Counted from the stretch's first letter, positions 34,476 through 44,005 are shown. The stretch is 64,000 nt of DNA from Meishania litoralis (GCF_042611095.1 NZ_JBHFPV010000002.1:434001-498000); one strand, 5' to 3'. The notes: a model not told the origin generated them from the sequence alone. Numbers and translations are program-made.

Positions 34476-36473
34476 ACCAGTTCTATTTTGTGCCAAGTCT
34501 TGATACTTCAAAAGTCCGGCACTCAACCAGGTACGGTATGTATCAGCGTCAACTTGTTGGATGGGACCGTTCAAAACTTCTAGATCTGGAGATAACAGCA
34601 CATAGTAGGGCTGAGAGGCCGAATTGAAGTTCAATGTCTGAAAAGTGCCCCACTTCTGCCCTACGGTCTCAATGGTCTTCACCCTGCCCGATTCGAATTT
34701 AAAGTCAAATTGTTCCTCTTGGGGCAATTCCTTGCGATCGTCGATGTAAAGTGAAATCAATATATAATCATTTTTCAGGATGGGGTAAATAGCGGGCTCG
34801 CTCCACACGTTTTCCTCCATCTTTCTGCAGTTCACGCATGCCCATCCGGTAAAGTCCAACAAAATGGGTTTATTGACCGATTTGGCATGGGCCACCCCGC
34901 TATCGAAGTCCTTAAAACAATCGATTCCCAAAGGGCAGTCGCTTTCGGTTTCCTTGATGCTATAGAAATCCGGGGGTGGAAACCCGCTCAACAACTTTAA
35001 ATTGGTCATGTTCATCATTCCCAATATCAAATAAACAGCGAAGGCCCCGCTGATTACTCCCGTTATTTTTCTTCCGAACGAAAGCTTTTGTTTCGGTCCG
35101 TCGTGGGAAAATCCAAAAATTCCGAAAAGATATAGGGTCAATAGAACGGCAAGGATTATCCATAACGCAAGAAAAATTTCCCGTTTTAAAAGTCCCCAAT
35201 TACCGACAAGATCGGCATTGGACAAGAACTTTAGGGCAAGCCCCAGTTCAAGAAAGCCCAAAACGACTTTTACCGTAGTCATCCATCCGCCCGACTTCGG
35301 CAATGAATTCAACCAAGTCGGAAACAATGCAAAAAGGGCGAACGGAAGCGCCAGGGCCACCCCGAAACCTGTCATTCCGGCGGATAGGTTCGTAGCAACA
35401 TCGCCCTGTGCCAGGGTCGTACTTCCCAAAAGTCCGCCTAGAATGGGTCCCGTACACGAAAATGATACGATCGCCAAGGTAACCGCCATAAAAAAGATGC
35501 CGATCACTCCGCCAACGTTGCTCGATGCGGCATCCATTTTATTGGCCCAAGAACTGGGCAAGGTCAATTCATAATAGCCAAAAAAAGAAAAAGCGAAAAA
35601 GACGAAAATCAAGAAGAAAGCGACGTTCAACCAAACATTGGTCGCAATGGTATTCAATATCTGCGAGTCTACCGAATCGAAAAGGTGAAATGGCAAGCTC
35701 AGTAGAAAATAGATCAGTACGATGAAAAAACCATATAACAATGCATTGGCGACACCTTTGGATCTCTTTGCCGAATGTTTTGTAAAAAAAGAGACCGTCA
35801 AAGGAATCATGGGAAACACACAGGGCGTCAAGAGGGCTATCAAACCGCCTAAAAAGCCCAGACCGAAAATAGTCCAAAGACCGGATTTCGACTCCAGGGC
35901 CTTATCGACCGAATTGGTCAATAATTCGTTATTCTTTAGATTAAGTTTTAATGCGGATGATAAGGCCAAGCTCCGTTCGTCGACCGTTTTTTCTTCTTTT
36001 ACGACCGCGGTACCATTCAAGGGAAAATTGAAATCCTTTTCAACCATAATACACACCTCCTTGCACACTTGGTAAGAAAGGTTCACATCAATTTGTTGAA
36101 CTTCTGAATTTAAGAGTTTTACCTTCTGGGTGAAAATGGCCTCTTTCTTAAAAAACACCTCTTCCAACTCAAAAGCTTCTACATATTCAGATTGGGTTTC
36201 ACTCTCCTTTGTTTTGCCTATCAATTCGTAATCAATACCCGCTCTCGGATACGAAAATACGCTTGGCAAGGATCCACCTTCAGGCGTGTTTTGTGAATAT
36301 ACATGCCAATCATTGGCAATTTTACCAACCATGAGAAGTTCGTATTCCGTATCAGAAATTTTGTTCAGCTCTTGGGACCAAACAACCGGATTGTCATCGT
36401 CTTGCGCGTTACTTGTCCATACAATGTTCAGAACCAGTAATAGAAATAGAACCAAGTTGTTTATTTTGTCCAT
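34452..36473 (-). CDS. dsbD: Thiol:disulfide interchange protein DsbD
   Basis: This inner-membrane reductant carrier moves electrons from cytoplasmic thioredoxin to periplasmic proteins. It has 673 residues. The signal peptide (1-24) is followed by the N-terminal alpha domain with its pair YQVCKEVC (Cys 137, 141), eight membrane helices with the redox cysteines LLTPCVFP (Cys 218) and SFSCTGP (Cys 340), and a C-terminal thioredoxin domain with FTGWACVNCRKME (546-549). All six redox cysteines are in place. It overlaps the end of tilS by 13 bases. The last residues are encoded within the terminator of the convergent gene. Confidence 0.95.
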   Translation of the reverse strand: MDKINNLVLFLLLVLNIVWTSNAQDDDNPVVWSQELNKISDTEYELLMVGKIANDWHVYSQNTPEGGSLPSVFSYPRAGIDYELIGKTKESETQSEYVEAFELEEVFFKKEAIFTQKVKLLNSEVQQIDVNLSYQVCKEVCIMVEKDFNFPLNGTAVVKEEKTVDERSLALSSALKLNLKNNELLTNSVDKALESKSGLWTIFGLGFLGGLIALLTPCVFPMIPLTVSFFTKHSAKRSKGVANALLYGFFIVLIYFLLSLPFHLFDSVDSQILNTIATNVWLNVAFFLIFVFFAFSFFGYYELTLPSSWANKMDAASSNVGGVIGIFFMAVTLAIVSFSCTGPILGGLLGSTTLAQGDVATNLSAGMTGFGVALALPFALFALFPTWLNSLPKSGGWMTTVKVVLGFLELGLALKFLSNADLVGNWGLLKREIFLALWIILAVLLTLYLFGIFGFSHDGPKQKLSFGRKITGVISGAFAVYLILGMMNMTNLKLLSGFPPPDFYSIKETESDCPLGIDCFKDFDSGVAHAKSVNKPILLDFTGWACVNCRKMEENVWSEPAIYPILKNDYILISLYIDDRKELPQEEQFDFKFESGRVKTIETVGQKWGTFQTLNFNSASQPYYVLLSPDLEVLNGPIQQVDADTYRTWLSAGLLKYQDLAQNRTGKKNKTVK

Positions 36474-37768
36474 GTAACCTTGACTATTTTGTTGGTGGCC
36501 TCGGTAATTTTGAAACGCTCGTCAGGTCTCCGCCCGATCACCCACACAATTTTGTCATCGGAGCACAAAAGCCATTGTCGTTGTTTTGAAATCACATCTA
36601 CCTTTTCGTCCTTAAAGAATTTGGAGAGTTTTTTCTTGCCCTGCATGCCCAAGGGATAAAAGTAGTCGCCTTTTTTCCATTTCCTTAAACTCAACGGATA
36701 CTTTAACGTTTCTTTATCTACAAATAGTACATTTTTGCCCTGCCCATCGATTTTCGGTACTTCTTGGAAATTTAGCGCTATGGGATGCTCTATTTCGGTT
36801 TTGTTTTCATCGATGGTAAAAACCCCTTCATCGCGGGACAATAGCTTCGATAACAGCAAAAACTCACGATCTTTTACCAGCCGGTGGGTCTTGGAATGAA
36901 TTTCCTTGCCACTGGAAGCCGACAACAAGTGCGCAACGTCATTCCACTCGGTAAAGCCGTAATCATTGAAAAGACCATATAAATAGGCTTTTAAGGGATG
37001 TAAACGTTTCAAAGCGCTAACGTCGATTTTGACTACCTCACCTTCATTGGAAAAAATGTCCGCTTGAATCTTTTGAATATGTTGGGCCGCTATTTTCGAA
37101 GTTCCTACCAATCGTTCTTGAGTGGCCTTGAAGTTGTGCAGAAAGGTAGGGTGCAATTCTTTCAATAAGGGAACGATATTATGGCGGATTTTGTTGCGCA
37201 AATACTTGGTCTCACTATTACTACCATCCTCTCTCCATTGAATACCTTCAGCAATGGCATAGGCTTTTATATCGTCTCTCGAAAAGGGCAATAACGGTCT
37301 TGAAATGGTTGGTGTTTTCTCGGGAATTCCGGTAAGCCCCTCGATTCCGGTTCCCCGAGAAAGATTGATCAAAAAAGTTTCCAGATTATCATCGGCGTGA
37401 TGTGCGGTCATCAGGGTAGCCAGGTCATTTTCTTCCATGATTTTAGCGAACCAATGATAGCGCAGTTCTCGTGTTGCCACCTGAACCGATAATTTATTAT
37501 TATTCATATAACCAACTGTATCAAAATGGGTTACATAAATATTCTTATTCAATTTTTCGGCCAAGTACATTACCGATTGTTCATCTTGGTCGCTTTCGCT
37601 TCCGCGTAATTGAAAATTACAATGGGCCAAAGAAAAATGTAATCCCGCGGCGTGGCATAAATGGGTCAGCACAACACTGTCCAATCCTCCGCTACAGGCC
37701 AATAAAGAATGTTGGACAAAGAGGTGTGGGAATTTGTTTTCGATATGTTCCTTAAAATCTTGGAGCAT
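36461..37768 (-). CDS. tilS: tRNA(Ile)-lysidine synthase
   Basis: It converts C34 of the AUA-reading tRNA-Ile to lysidine, using ATP and lysine, and is essential for AUA decoding. The PP-loop is ACSGGLDSVVL (Ser 26 to Ser 31), followed by AHCNFQLRGSESDQD, TAHHADDNLETFLINLSRGTGIEGL and RPLLPFSRDDI; the C-terminal TilS substrate domain includes KKLSKFFKDEKV. The ATG at 37768 (MLQDFKEHIENKFPHL) is chosen; the frame extends upstream but into the hydrolase gene and carries no family residues. This gives 435 residues, as usual. It overlaps dsbD and lies just inside the end of the upstream hydrolase (14 bases after it starts counting back), so these genes are cotranscribed. Confidence 0.95.
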   Translation of the reverse strand: MLQDFKEHIENKFPHLFVQHSLLACSGGLDSVVLTHLCHAAGLHFSLAHCNFQLRGSESDQDEQSVMYLAEKLNKNIYVTHFDTVGYMNNNKLSVQVATRELRYHWFAKIMEENDLATLMTAHHADDNLETFLINLSRGTGIEGLTGIPEKTPTISRPLLPFSRDDIKAYAIAEGIQWREDGSNSETKYLRNKIRHNIVPLLKELHPTFLHNFKATQERLVGTSKIAAQHIQKIQADIFSNEGEVVKIDVSALKRLHPLKAYLYGLFNDYGFTEWNDVAHLLSASSGKEIHSKTHRLVKDREFLLLSKLLSRDEGVFTIDENKTEIEHPIALNFQEVPKIDGQGKNVLFVDKETLKYPLSLRKWKKGDYFYPLGMQGKKKLSKFFKDEKVDVISKQRQWLLCSDDKIVWVIGRRPDERFKITEATNKIVKVTWTK

Positions 37769-37781
37769 GCCACAAAAGTAG

Positions 37782-38606
37782 TTAAAGTAGCCTGCGCAAC
37801 CAATTGCCAATGGTCTGCAGCATGGTTGCACTGCAAATATCATGGTGAAGTTCGTGATACCCGCCTTCAAACAAATTCAAGGTTGTTTTGTTCGAGTTAT
37901 TATGAAATGCCTCGGTGCCCTTATGATCGATAATCGGATCGCCCGTTCCATGCAATAACAATGTCGGTACTTTCAATCTGTAGGCATTTTTAATGGCCCA
38001 CTCACCTGCATCCATAATGGGGAACGAAAACATGGGGCTCACCAAGTCATGGATCAAGGGATCCTTAACATATTTGACGACTTCTTCGGGAATTCTTGAG
38101 ATACCCTTGGGGTCAAGCCCCGAAGGCAAGGTGACCGAAGGGAGCACATGCAATAGAAACTTCCCAATGAACATTTTCCATTTAGGTGGTTCAAATGCCA
38201 ATCGGAGATACGGACTACTGGCTATAACGCCTTTGATCTCATTTTCAAACCGAAGTACATGGTTCAAAACCAAATTTCCGCCCATACTGTGGCCATACAG
38301 AAATATAGGAAGTGTAGCAAATTCACTTCGCGCTTTTTCAATAATGCTTTCAAGAAGATCCATTAAAGCTTCGTAATTCGGGCAATGCCCTCTTTTTCCG
38401 CCCGATCTGCCATGTCCGAAGTTGTCATATAGATAGACCGCCAGACCATTTTCGGTCAGCATGGGAACGACATTTTCAAAATAACGGCCCGAATGTTCGC
38501 CAAAACCGTGCACCAAAACTATCGCCCCCTTGATTTCGGCCGGCACTATCTTCAATCCGTAAATCTTGGTACCATGTGATGTTATTTCAAATTCGGTTTT
38601 TTGCAC
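37782..38606 (-). CDS. Alpha/beta hydrolase, monoacylglycerol lipase/lysophospholipase-like
   Basis: This is a 274-residue serine hydrolase. The nucleophile elbow is LYGHSMGGN (Ser 107), the oxyanion side is VLVHGFGEHSGRY, and the acid and base are in HGTGDPIIDHKG and GGYHELHHD. The HGFGEHSGRY and DNFGHGRSGG pattern is that of monoglyceride lipases and lysophospholipase L2. No signal peptide is visible, so it is cytoplasmic. It precedes tilS by 13 bases. A perfect -7 element (TATCTTTG on this strand) lies about 53 bases upstream, so it may have its own start in addition to readthrough from pabB. Confidence 0.9.
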   Translation of the reverse strand: MQKTEFEITSHGTKIYGLKIVPAEIKGAIVLVHGFGEHSGRYFENVVPMLTENGLAVYLYDNFGHGRSGGKRGHCPNYEALMDLLESIIEKARSEFATLPIFLYGHSMGGNLVLNHVLRFENEIKGVIASSPYLRLAFEPPKWKMFIGKFLLHVLPSVTLPSGLDPKGISRIPEEVVKYVKDPLIHDLVSPMFSFPIMDAGEWAIKNAYRLKVPTLLLHGTGDPIIDHKGTEAFHNNSNKTTLNLFEGGYHELHHDICSATMLQTIGNWLRRLL

Positions 38607-38658
38607 TTTACAATATGATGTGTTGAAACTCGGCTAATTCTGTTTTGGCTTGTTGCGG

Positions 38659-38666
38659 CAAAGATA
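38659..38666 (-). promoter_or_regulatory. Bacteroidota-type -7 element (TATCTTTG) for hydrolase-tilS-dsbD
   Basis: On the minus strand TATCTTTG fits TAnnTTTG exactly; the -33 position is poor. It would give a leader of about 45 bases to the hydrolase ATG and lies in the 94-base gap after pabB. Confidence 0.45.
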
Positions 38667-38700
38667 CGTTTTAAAGCAAGTAACTGTTCGAACGCTAAAG

Positions 38701-39996
38701 CTACCCCTCAAGGACCTCGCGCATCGCCTTGGCCTTCAGCAGGCATTCCTCATACTCCTTATCAGGAATTGCCTTGGCCGTTATCGCACCTCCCACCGCA
38801 TAAGAAACATAGTTTTTCGAACTGTTGTAGAGAATACTTCGAATGACCACGTTGAAATCGAAATTACCGGAGGGTTCAAAATAGCCCACGGCACCACTAT
38901 AAAGCCCTCGCCTGAATGCCTCCAATTCTTCAATGATTTTCATGGCCGAGATCTTGGGCGCACCGGTCATACTGCCCATCGGAAAGGTTTCCCTTATCAA
39001 TTCCACCGGGTTCTTGCCCTTTTCGACCACTGCGCTGACCGTTGAGATCATTTGGTGCACTTGTTCGAAAGTATATACCTTGCAAAGTTCAACGACATGA
39101 ACGCTTCCCTTTACGGCACTTTTCGACAGGTCATTGCGAACCAGGTCAACGATCATGATATTCTCCGCTCTTTCCTTTGGGTCATTGGCCAATCTGTGCT
39201 TTGAAGCCCTATCTTTGACCGGATCCCGAAATCTTTTGGCGGTACCCTTTATCGGTTGCGAGATCAGTTTTGTGCCGATCTTCTTCAAATAGCGCTCGGG
39301 AGAGGCCGATATGAGGTATTTGTCATTCAATTTCAAAAACGTGGCAAAGGGCGCCCTTGAAACGGCATTCAATTTGGCAAACAGTTTTATGGGGTCGACC
39401 TGGATGTCCTCGGCATAGAATTCTTGGCAAAAATTGGCTTCGTAGATATCCCCACGGTGTATATGTTCCAACATTTTTTGCACTTGTCGGTAATATTCAT
39501 CCTTGAAAATCCGCATTTTGATGCGAATATTCTTTTCTTCGGATATTTCGTCTTTTTTACAGATGTTTTGGCAAAGCAATGCAAAATCAGAATCGATTTC
39601 ATCATCGACCATTTTCAGATAATGGAATTCGACCTGATTACCAATAATCCGGATCATCTTTTTTGGCTGGAAGAAAAACAAATCAGGAAAATGCAGGCCA
39701 TCGAAGTTATTGGATCCCAGACTTTCTATATCGTTCTTTAAGTCATAGGCCAAATAGCCGAATATCCAATCTTGGGCCAGGTGCTGATATTCTTGTAGCC
39801 CGTCGAAGGCCTCTTGGGTATCGGTCAAAATCGAGGTCAATGCATCGACGGCCAACAAGGCATCGAATGAACCGTACCTGTCTTGAACTCCGTTACCTTC
39901 GAACCAAACGACCTCTTCGAATTGTCGTGCCCAATGCAAAAGCGCTTCCTTGAATTTTGGAATATCGGAAACTACAAAAGCAACTATTTTCCGCAA
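38701..39996 (-). CDS. pabB: Aminodeoxychorismate synthase component I
   Basis: It makes 4-amino-4-deoxychorismate from chorismate for folate synthesis, with a glutamine amidotransferase (PabA/TrpG) encoded elsewhere. It has 431 residues of the chorismate-binding family. ISQPIKGTAKRF carries the PIKGT lysine that distinguishes PabB from anthranilate synthase (PIAGT). Further motifs are AENIMIVDLVRNDLSK, MGSMTGAPKISAMKIIEELE, RRGLYSGAVGYF and DFNVVIRS. It starts 9 bases after the FMN reductase stop. No pabC lyase gene is adjacent. Confidence 0.93.
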   Translation of the reverse strand: MRKIVAFVVSDIPKFKEALLHWARQFEEVVWFEGNGVQDRYGSFDALLAVDALTSILTDTQEAFDGLQEYQHLAQDWIFGYLAYDLKNDIESLGSNNFDGLHFPDLFFFQPKKMIRIIGNQVEFHYLKMVDDEIDSDFALLCQNICKKDEISEEKNIRIKMRIFKDEYYRQVQKMLEHIHRGDIYEANFCQEFYAEDIQVDPIKLFAKLNAVSRAPFATFLKLNDKYLISASPERYLKKIGTKLISQPIKGTAKRFRDPVKDRASKHRLANDPKERAENIMIVDLVRNDLSKSAVKGSVHVVELCKVYTFEQVHQMISTVSAVVEKGKNPVELIRETFPMGSMTGAPKISAMKIIEELEAFRRGLYSGAVGYFEPSGNFDFNVVIRSILYNSSKNYVSYAVGGAITAKAIPDKEYEECLLKAKAMREVLEG

Positions 39997-40005
39997 GAGA
40001 TTAAT

Positions 40006-40539
40006 TTATAAGGCGTTCAAGAATTCGTCAAGTGCTTTCCGATGCGATTCGGCCAAATCTTCATCTAAAATTCCTTTGGCAACATCGAAATTCTCATTGA
40101 AAGAGGGCAAGGAAAAAGTTGCGACCACCTCGGCTCCAAAACGAGGAAGCATATTTTTTACCACTTCAAGCGAACTCATACCACCTCTTTTGCCACCCGA
40201 GGTCGACATTAATAAGACCTTGGTACTTTCTAAAAACTTACGGTCTACCCTTGACAACCAATCCAACAGGTTCTTGAAATATGCCGACGGGTTGCCATTG
40301 TGCTCATTGACCGAAAGTATGAGTGCATCAACATTTTGAATATCGTTCTTAAGTTCGACCAACGAATTTGAATAACCGTTTTCCCGTTCATAATCTTCAC
40401 TGAACATCGGAAAGGGGTAATCGACCATGTTCAATGTTCGAATCTCATGCCCCGAAACCAACGCTATTGTATGGTGGACCAATTTAAGATTGATCGATGT
40501 GGAGGAGTTACTTCCGGCAAATGCCAATATAGCCGCCAT
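40006..40539 (-). CDS. NADPH-dependent FMN reductase-like flavoprotein
   Basis: This is a 177-residue flavodoxin-like oxidoreductase of the NADPH-dependent FMN/quinone/azo reductase family. The phosphate-binding loop is ILAFAGSNSSTSINLKL. VDALILSVNEHNGNPSAYFKNLLDWLSR is the typical flavin-contact and dimer segment, and VLLMSTSGGKRGG the third loop. The ATG at 40539 (MAAILAFAGSN) puts the beta-strand at the N-terminus as in the family. It is the first gene before pabB, 9 bases apart, which is more likely a convenience of operon layout than a shared pathway. Confidence 0.9.
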   Translation of the reverse strand: MAAILAFAGSNSSTSINLKLVHHTIALVSGHEIRTLNMVDYPFPMFSEDYERENGYSNSLVELKNDIQNVDALILSVNEHNGNPSAYFKNLLDWLSRVDRKFLESTKVLLMSTSGGKRGGMSSLEVVKNMLPRFGAEVVATFSLPSFNENFDVAKGILDEDLAESHRKALDEFLNAL

Positions 40540-40602
40540 ATTTGCGTTTTTAGTTTTGTCGCTAAAATACCCCAAATGCAATCGATTTGCACAAATTTTG
40601 TC

Positions 40603-40610
40603 TAATTTTG
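40603..40610 (+). promoter_or_regulatory. Bacteroidota-type -7 element (TAATTTTG) for the DUF1624 gene
   Basis: TAATTTTG fits TAnnTTTG exactly. A TTTG at 40586 is too close (13 bases), so the -33 part is uncertain. A leader of about 60 bases would precede the GTG at 40679. Confidence 0.4.
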
Positions 40611-40678
40611 CCCGGTAAAACAACCGAATAGCCTATTATACAGGTATATAGGGGTGTGCAAAGAAAAATAAAGTTTAA

Positions 40679-41863
40679 GTGGAAAAGAAAAAGGCGAGAC
40701 TTTACTTTATAGATGCCATGCGAGCATGGGCCATCCTTATGATGTTGCAGGGGCATTTTATAGACGGATTGCTCGATAATGCCTTTCGCGACAATTTGAG
40801 TGCCGTGTATGGCATTTGGAAATATTTCAGGGGTATTACCGCACCTGTTTTCTTTACCGTTTCCGGATTTATCTTTACCTATCTTTTGATTCGTGTCCCT
40901 CAAACGGGCTTGGAAAATCCGCGGGTCAAAAAAGGCCTAAAACGCGGACTCCAACTTCTGTTGATAGGATACCTGCTTCGCTTGAACCTTTTTGGACTCC
41001 TTAAAGGTCAAATCTACAATGCTTTTTACTTGGTAGACGTGTTGCATTGTATCGGCCTTTCGATATTAGGAATCATCGGGATCTATTTGTTGACACAGCA
41101 GCGAGGGAAATTTTTGTTTCCGTTCACTTTGGTCAGTGTCACGCTATTGCTGTTTCTTTTCGAACCTGTCTACAAGACTTTCTCGTACAGCCTTTTGCCC
41201 GATGCTATGGCCAATTATTTCACAAGGGCCAACGGTTCTGTATTTACCATTATACCTTGGTTCGGTTATGCCACTTTGGGCGGCTTTTTATCCGTTTTAT
41301 TCAAACGCTTTGGACATTTCAAATATTTATATCCCGTTGCCATCACATTGACCGTTTTGGCGGGAAGCGGATTGATTTTCTATTCCTCAAGCCTTTTCGT
41401 TACCTTGTCAAAGGTTACCGGTATTCAGCTTTTCACCGATATTTACTCGAATAACTATCTGTTCATACGGCTGGGGGACGTTTTTCTGGTATTCGCCGTT
41501 TTTATGCTTTTCAGAGGTTTGATGACCAACAAAATCCTGTTAAAGATAGGTTCGAGCACCCTTTCCATCTACGTGGTGCATTTTATTATTCTTTATGGCA
41601 GTTTTACGGGATTAGGACTCTATCGTTTCTTCAATCATTCGCTTTCGCCGATGGTAGTTATTCCTACGGCCATTCTTTTTATGGCCGTCTGTACGATAAC
41701 CGCATTGAAATATGAAAAATATAAGACGGATATCAAATCGGCCGTCGGCAAAAGACTTCGATATGTAACGGATAAGTTAGAACCTATTTTGCTTCTCTTA
41801 CAAAAAAGTCTCAAAACAGGAACTGCCCGACTGCTAAGAGTTTTAGGACTGGCCAAAAACTAG
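40679..41863 (+). CDS. DUF1624/heparan-alpha-glucosaminide N-acetyltransferase-like membrane protein
   Basis: This is a polytopic membrane protein of 394 residues with about ten helices. The N-terminal signature YFIDAMRAWAILMMLQGHF, with Arg and His near the first helix, and APVFFTVSGFIFTYLL are those of DUF1624/HGSNAT-type acyltransferases, which move acetyl groups across the membrane onto sugars. Translation seems to start at a GTG (frame begins GTGGAAAAG), since no ATG gives a better N-terminus. It is a single gene, divergent from the FMN reductase and separated from lpd by 72 bases. The acceptor sugar is unknown. Confidence 0.85.
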   Translation: MEKKKARLYFIDAMRAWAILMMLQGHFIDGLLDNAFRDNLSAVYGIWKYFRGITAPVFFTVSGFIFTYLLIRVPQTGLENPRVKKGLKRGLQLLLIGYLLRLNLFGLLKGQIYNAFYLVDVLHCIGLSILGIIGIYLLTQQRGKFLFPFTLVSVTLLLFLFEPVYKTFSYSLLPDAMANYFTRANGSVFTIIPWFGYATLGGFLSVLFKRFGHFKYLYPVAITLTVLAGSGLIFYSSSLFVTLSKVTGIQLFTDIYSNNYLFIRLGDVFLVFAVFMLFRGLMTNKILLKIGSSTLSIYVVHFIILYGSFTGLGLYRFFNHSLSPMVVIPTAILFMAVCTITALKYEKYKTDIKSAVGKRLRYVTDKLEPILLLLQKSLKTGTARLLRVLGLAKN

Positions 41864-41935
41864 TTGCCCCTATTCACCGATCTATCAAATGGATGTAGCG
41901 AGTTTTCCGATATGCCGCTCTAATTTTCCACGGAC

Positions 41936-43342
41936 TTAAACATGTAACGCACGGTCGTCAGTTGCTGCCAACGCCGCTTCCTTTACAGCTTCTGCATAGG
42001 TCGGGTGTGCATGGCTCATTCTGGCGATATCTTCAGCGGCGGCCCTAAATTCCATAGCGGTCACACCTTCGGTAATCAAATCGGCACATCGCGCACCGAT
42101 CATGTGTACCCCCAAGACTTCGTCGGTTTTTTTGTCGGCCAGAATTTTGACGAATCCATCAATATCCATACTGGCGCGGGCACGGCCCAAGGCCCTCATC
42201 GGGAACTGCCCCACCTTGTATTCTACACCTGCCTCTTTCAATTCTTCCTCGGTCTTGCCTACGGCCGCTACCTCTGGCCAAGTATAGACCACGCCCGGAA
42301 TCAAATTGTAATCGATATGTGGTTTTTGACCCGCCAGTTGCTCCGCGACCAATGTACCTTCCTCTTCGGCTTTGTGGGCCAGCATGGCACCACGTATTAC
42401 GTCACCGATCGCATAGATATTCGAAACATTGGTCTGTAGATGGTCATTGACGGCTACCCTACCCCGGTCATCAAGTTTAACCCCTGCGGCTTCAAGGTTC
42501 AATCCTTCGGTATATGGCCTTCTGCCCACTGAAACCAAACAGTAATCGCCTTTAAATATGACTTCTTGGCCTTTTTTGTCATCTGCTTTTACGATTACCT
42601 CTTTTCCCTTGCGCTCGACCGATTTCACTTTGTGCGACAAATTGAACTTTACCTTTTGCTTTTTGAGCACTTTCATAAGCTCTTTTGACAAGGCGCCGTC
42701 CATTCCTGATATGATCCTATCCATAAATTCCACTACGGTCACCTCGGCACCCAATCTCTTATAGACCTGCCCTAGTTCCAAACCGATAACCCCGCCACCA
42801 ATAACGATCATGTGCTTGGGAACTTCTTTAAGCTTTAACGCTTCCGTGGAGGTAATGATACGCTCTTTGTCCAGTTTGATAAACGGTAAAGTCGATGGTT
42901 TCGAACCAGTTGCGATAATGGTATTTTTGGCTTCTATGGTCTCGGTCTTTCCATCATTTTTTTTGATATTGACATGTGTGGCATCCTTAAAACTTCCCAG
43001 ACCTTCGAAAACATCGATCTTATTTTTGTCCATTAAAAACTTAACACCGGCACAAGTCTGGTCTACAACGGCTTGCTTTCGGCCGATCATCTTTTCCAGA
43101 TTGACCTTTACTTCCCCGGGGATCTCGATTCCATGTTCTTCAAAGTGCTTGACCGCATCTTCATAATGGTGCGAAGAATCCAACAAAGCCTTTGAAGGAA
43201 TACATCCTACATTAAGACAAGTTCCTCCCAAAGTGCTGTATTTTTCGATTATCGCAGTCTTCATTCCGAGTTGGGCACATCGTATCGCCGCAACATATCC
43301 GCCGGGTCCGGAGCCAATAATGGCCACATCGTATTGAGTCAT
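41936..43342 (-). CDS. lpdA: Dihydrolipoyl dehydrogenase
   Basis: This is the E3 subunit of 2-oxoacid dehydrogenase complexes; it reoxidises dihydrolipoamide with NAD+. It has 468 residues. The FAD loop is VAIIGSGPGGYVAAI, the redox pair is GGTCLNVGCIPSKAL, the NAD loop is IVIGGGVIGLELG, IYAIGDVI is the second FAD site, and the catalytic dyad is HAHPTYAEAV. All are intact. Its neighbours are not dehydrogenase subunits, so it probably serves several complexes. The promoter region holds a perfect -7 element (CAAAATTA on the plus strand). Confidence 0.96.
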   Translation of the reverse strand: MTQYDVAIIGSGPGGYVAAIRCAQLGMKTAIIEKYSTLGGTCLNVGCIPSKALLDSSHHYEDAVKHFEEHGIEIPGEVKVNLEKMIGRKQAVVDQTCAGVKFLMDKNKIDVFEGLGSFKDATHVNIKKNDGKTETIEAKNTIIATGSKPSTLPFIKLDKERIITSTEALKLKEVPKHMIVIGGGVIGLELGQVYKRLGAEVTVVEFMDRIISGMDGALSKELMKVLKKQKVKFNLSHKVKSVERKGKEVIVKADDKKGQEVIFKGDYCLVSVGRRPYTEGLNLEAAGVKLDDRGRVAVNDHLQTNVSNIYAIGDVIRGAMLAHKAEEEGTLVAEQLAGQKPHIDYNLIPGVVYTWPEVAAVGKTEEELKEAGVEYKVGQFPMRALGRARASMDIDGFVKILADKKTDEVLGVHMIGARCADLITEGVTAMEFRAAAEDIARMSHAHPTYAEAVKEAALAATDDRALHV

Positions 43343-43359
43343 AGAAAATTAATTTCCGA

Positions 43360-43367
43360 CAAAATTA
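43360..43367 (-). promoter_or_regulatory. Bacteroidota-type -7 element (TAATTTTG) of lpdA
   Basis: Read on the minus strand it matches TAnnTTTG exactly, 18 bases before the lpdA ATG. The -33 position reads CCTG. That region overlaps an inverted repeat TTTAACA-gg-TGTTAAA (43382-43397) that also spans the stop codon of the Lrp gene, a possible operator. Confidence 0.5.
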
Positions 43368-43392
43368 GTACTAATTTTTGGTTTAACAGGTG

Positions 43393-43854
43393 TTAAAGAC
43401 TGATAGCTGTGGTGTGCTTGACCTCGCCAATGATAAAAGAACTTTGAGTACTCCCGATATGCTTGATCACAGTCAATTTTGAAACCATAAAGCTGCGATA
43501 CTCCTGCATGTCGCCAACGTATATTTTGAGCATGTAATCGTAATCACCGCTAATATGGTAGCACTCGACAACTTCTTCCAACTTCAGTACCTCTCTTTCG
43601 AATTGGGTCAAAAACTCCTTTGAATGCTGAATTAACTTCACATGGCAAAGAACAACGAAAGCCTTGCCCACTTTTTGCTTATCGACCAAGGCCGCATAGC
43701 CGGTGATCACCCCTGTTCTTTCCAATCGTTTGATGCGTTCATAGATTGCGGTGACCGAAAGACCGAGAACGTTGGCGTACTCTTTGGTCGTTTTCTTGCT
43801 ATCGGCTTGCAGCATCCTTAAAAGTTGCTTATCTATTTCATCAAGTCTGATCAT
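43393..43854 (-). CDS. Lrp/AsnC-family transcriptional regulator
   Basis: This is a 153-residue regulator. The N-terminal helix-turn-helix is DEIDKQLLRMLQADSKKTTK... LGLSVTAIYERIKRLERTGVI, and the C-terminal RAM/AsnC ligand-binding domain includes GDYDYMLKIYVGDMQEYRSF. Proteins of this family sense amino acids. It is divergent from a Cys/Met-metabolism PLP enzyme across a 151-base, very AT-rich gap holding the inverted repeat TATAGTT-n7-AACTATA. By position that enzyme is its most likely target, and self-control is likely. Confidence 0.93.
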   Translation of the reverse strand: MIRLDEIDKQLLRMLQADSKKTTKEYANVLGLSVTAIYERIKRLERTGVITGYAALVDKQKVGKAFVVLCHVKLIQHSKEFLTQFEREVLKLEEVVECYHISGDYDYMLKIYVGDMQEYRSFMVSKLTVIKHIGSTQSSFIIGEVKHTTAISL

Positions 43855-43891
43855 GATTATATTTCCATTATGTCCTTAGTTAGATCATAAA

Positions 43892-43912
43892 TATAGTTTT
43901 TTATTAACTATA
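43892..43912. promoter_or_regulatory. Inverted repeat TATAGTT-n7-AACTATA, candidate Lrp operator
   Basis: A perfect 7-base inverted repeat with a 7-base spacer lies 38 bases before the lrp-like ATG, overlapping its likely promoter (TATATTTA, minus strand, 43895-43888). A related sequence, ATAGTTTTATTTTCTAT, follows at about 43925. Confidence 0.4.
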
Positions 43913-43954
43913 AAATCGATATCATAGTTTTATTTTCTATTATAATGAATATTT

Positions 43955-43986
43955 ATTGATAATTAATCACATAGGCTCTAATTTTA
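43955..43986 (+). promoter_or_regulatory. Bacteroidota-type promoter of the Cys/Met PLP enzyme gene
   Basis: ATTG (43955-43958), a 20-base spacer, then TAATTTTA (43979-43986) gives 7 of 8 matches in the -7 element. The leader to the ATG at 44006 would be about 13 bases. Confidence 0.45.
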
Positions 43987-44005
43987 ATATTCAAAAAATC
44001 ATTTT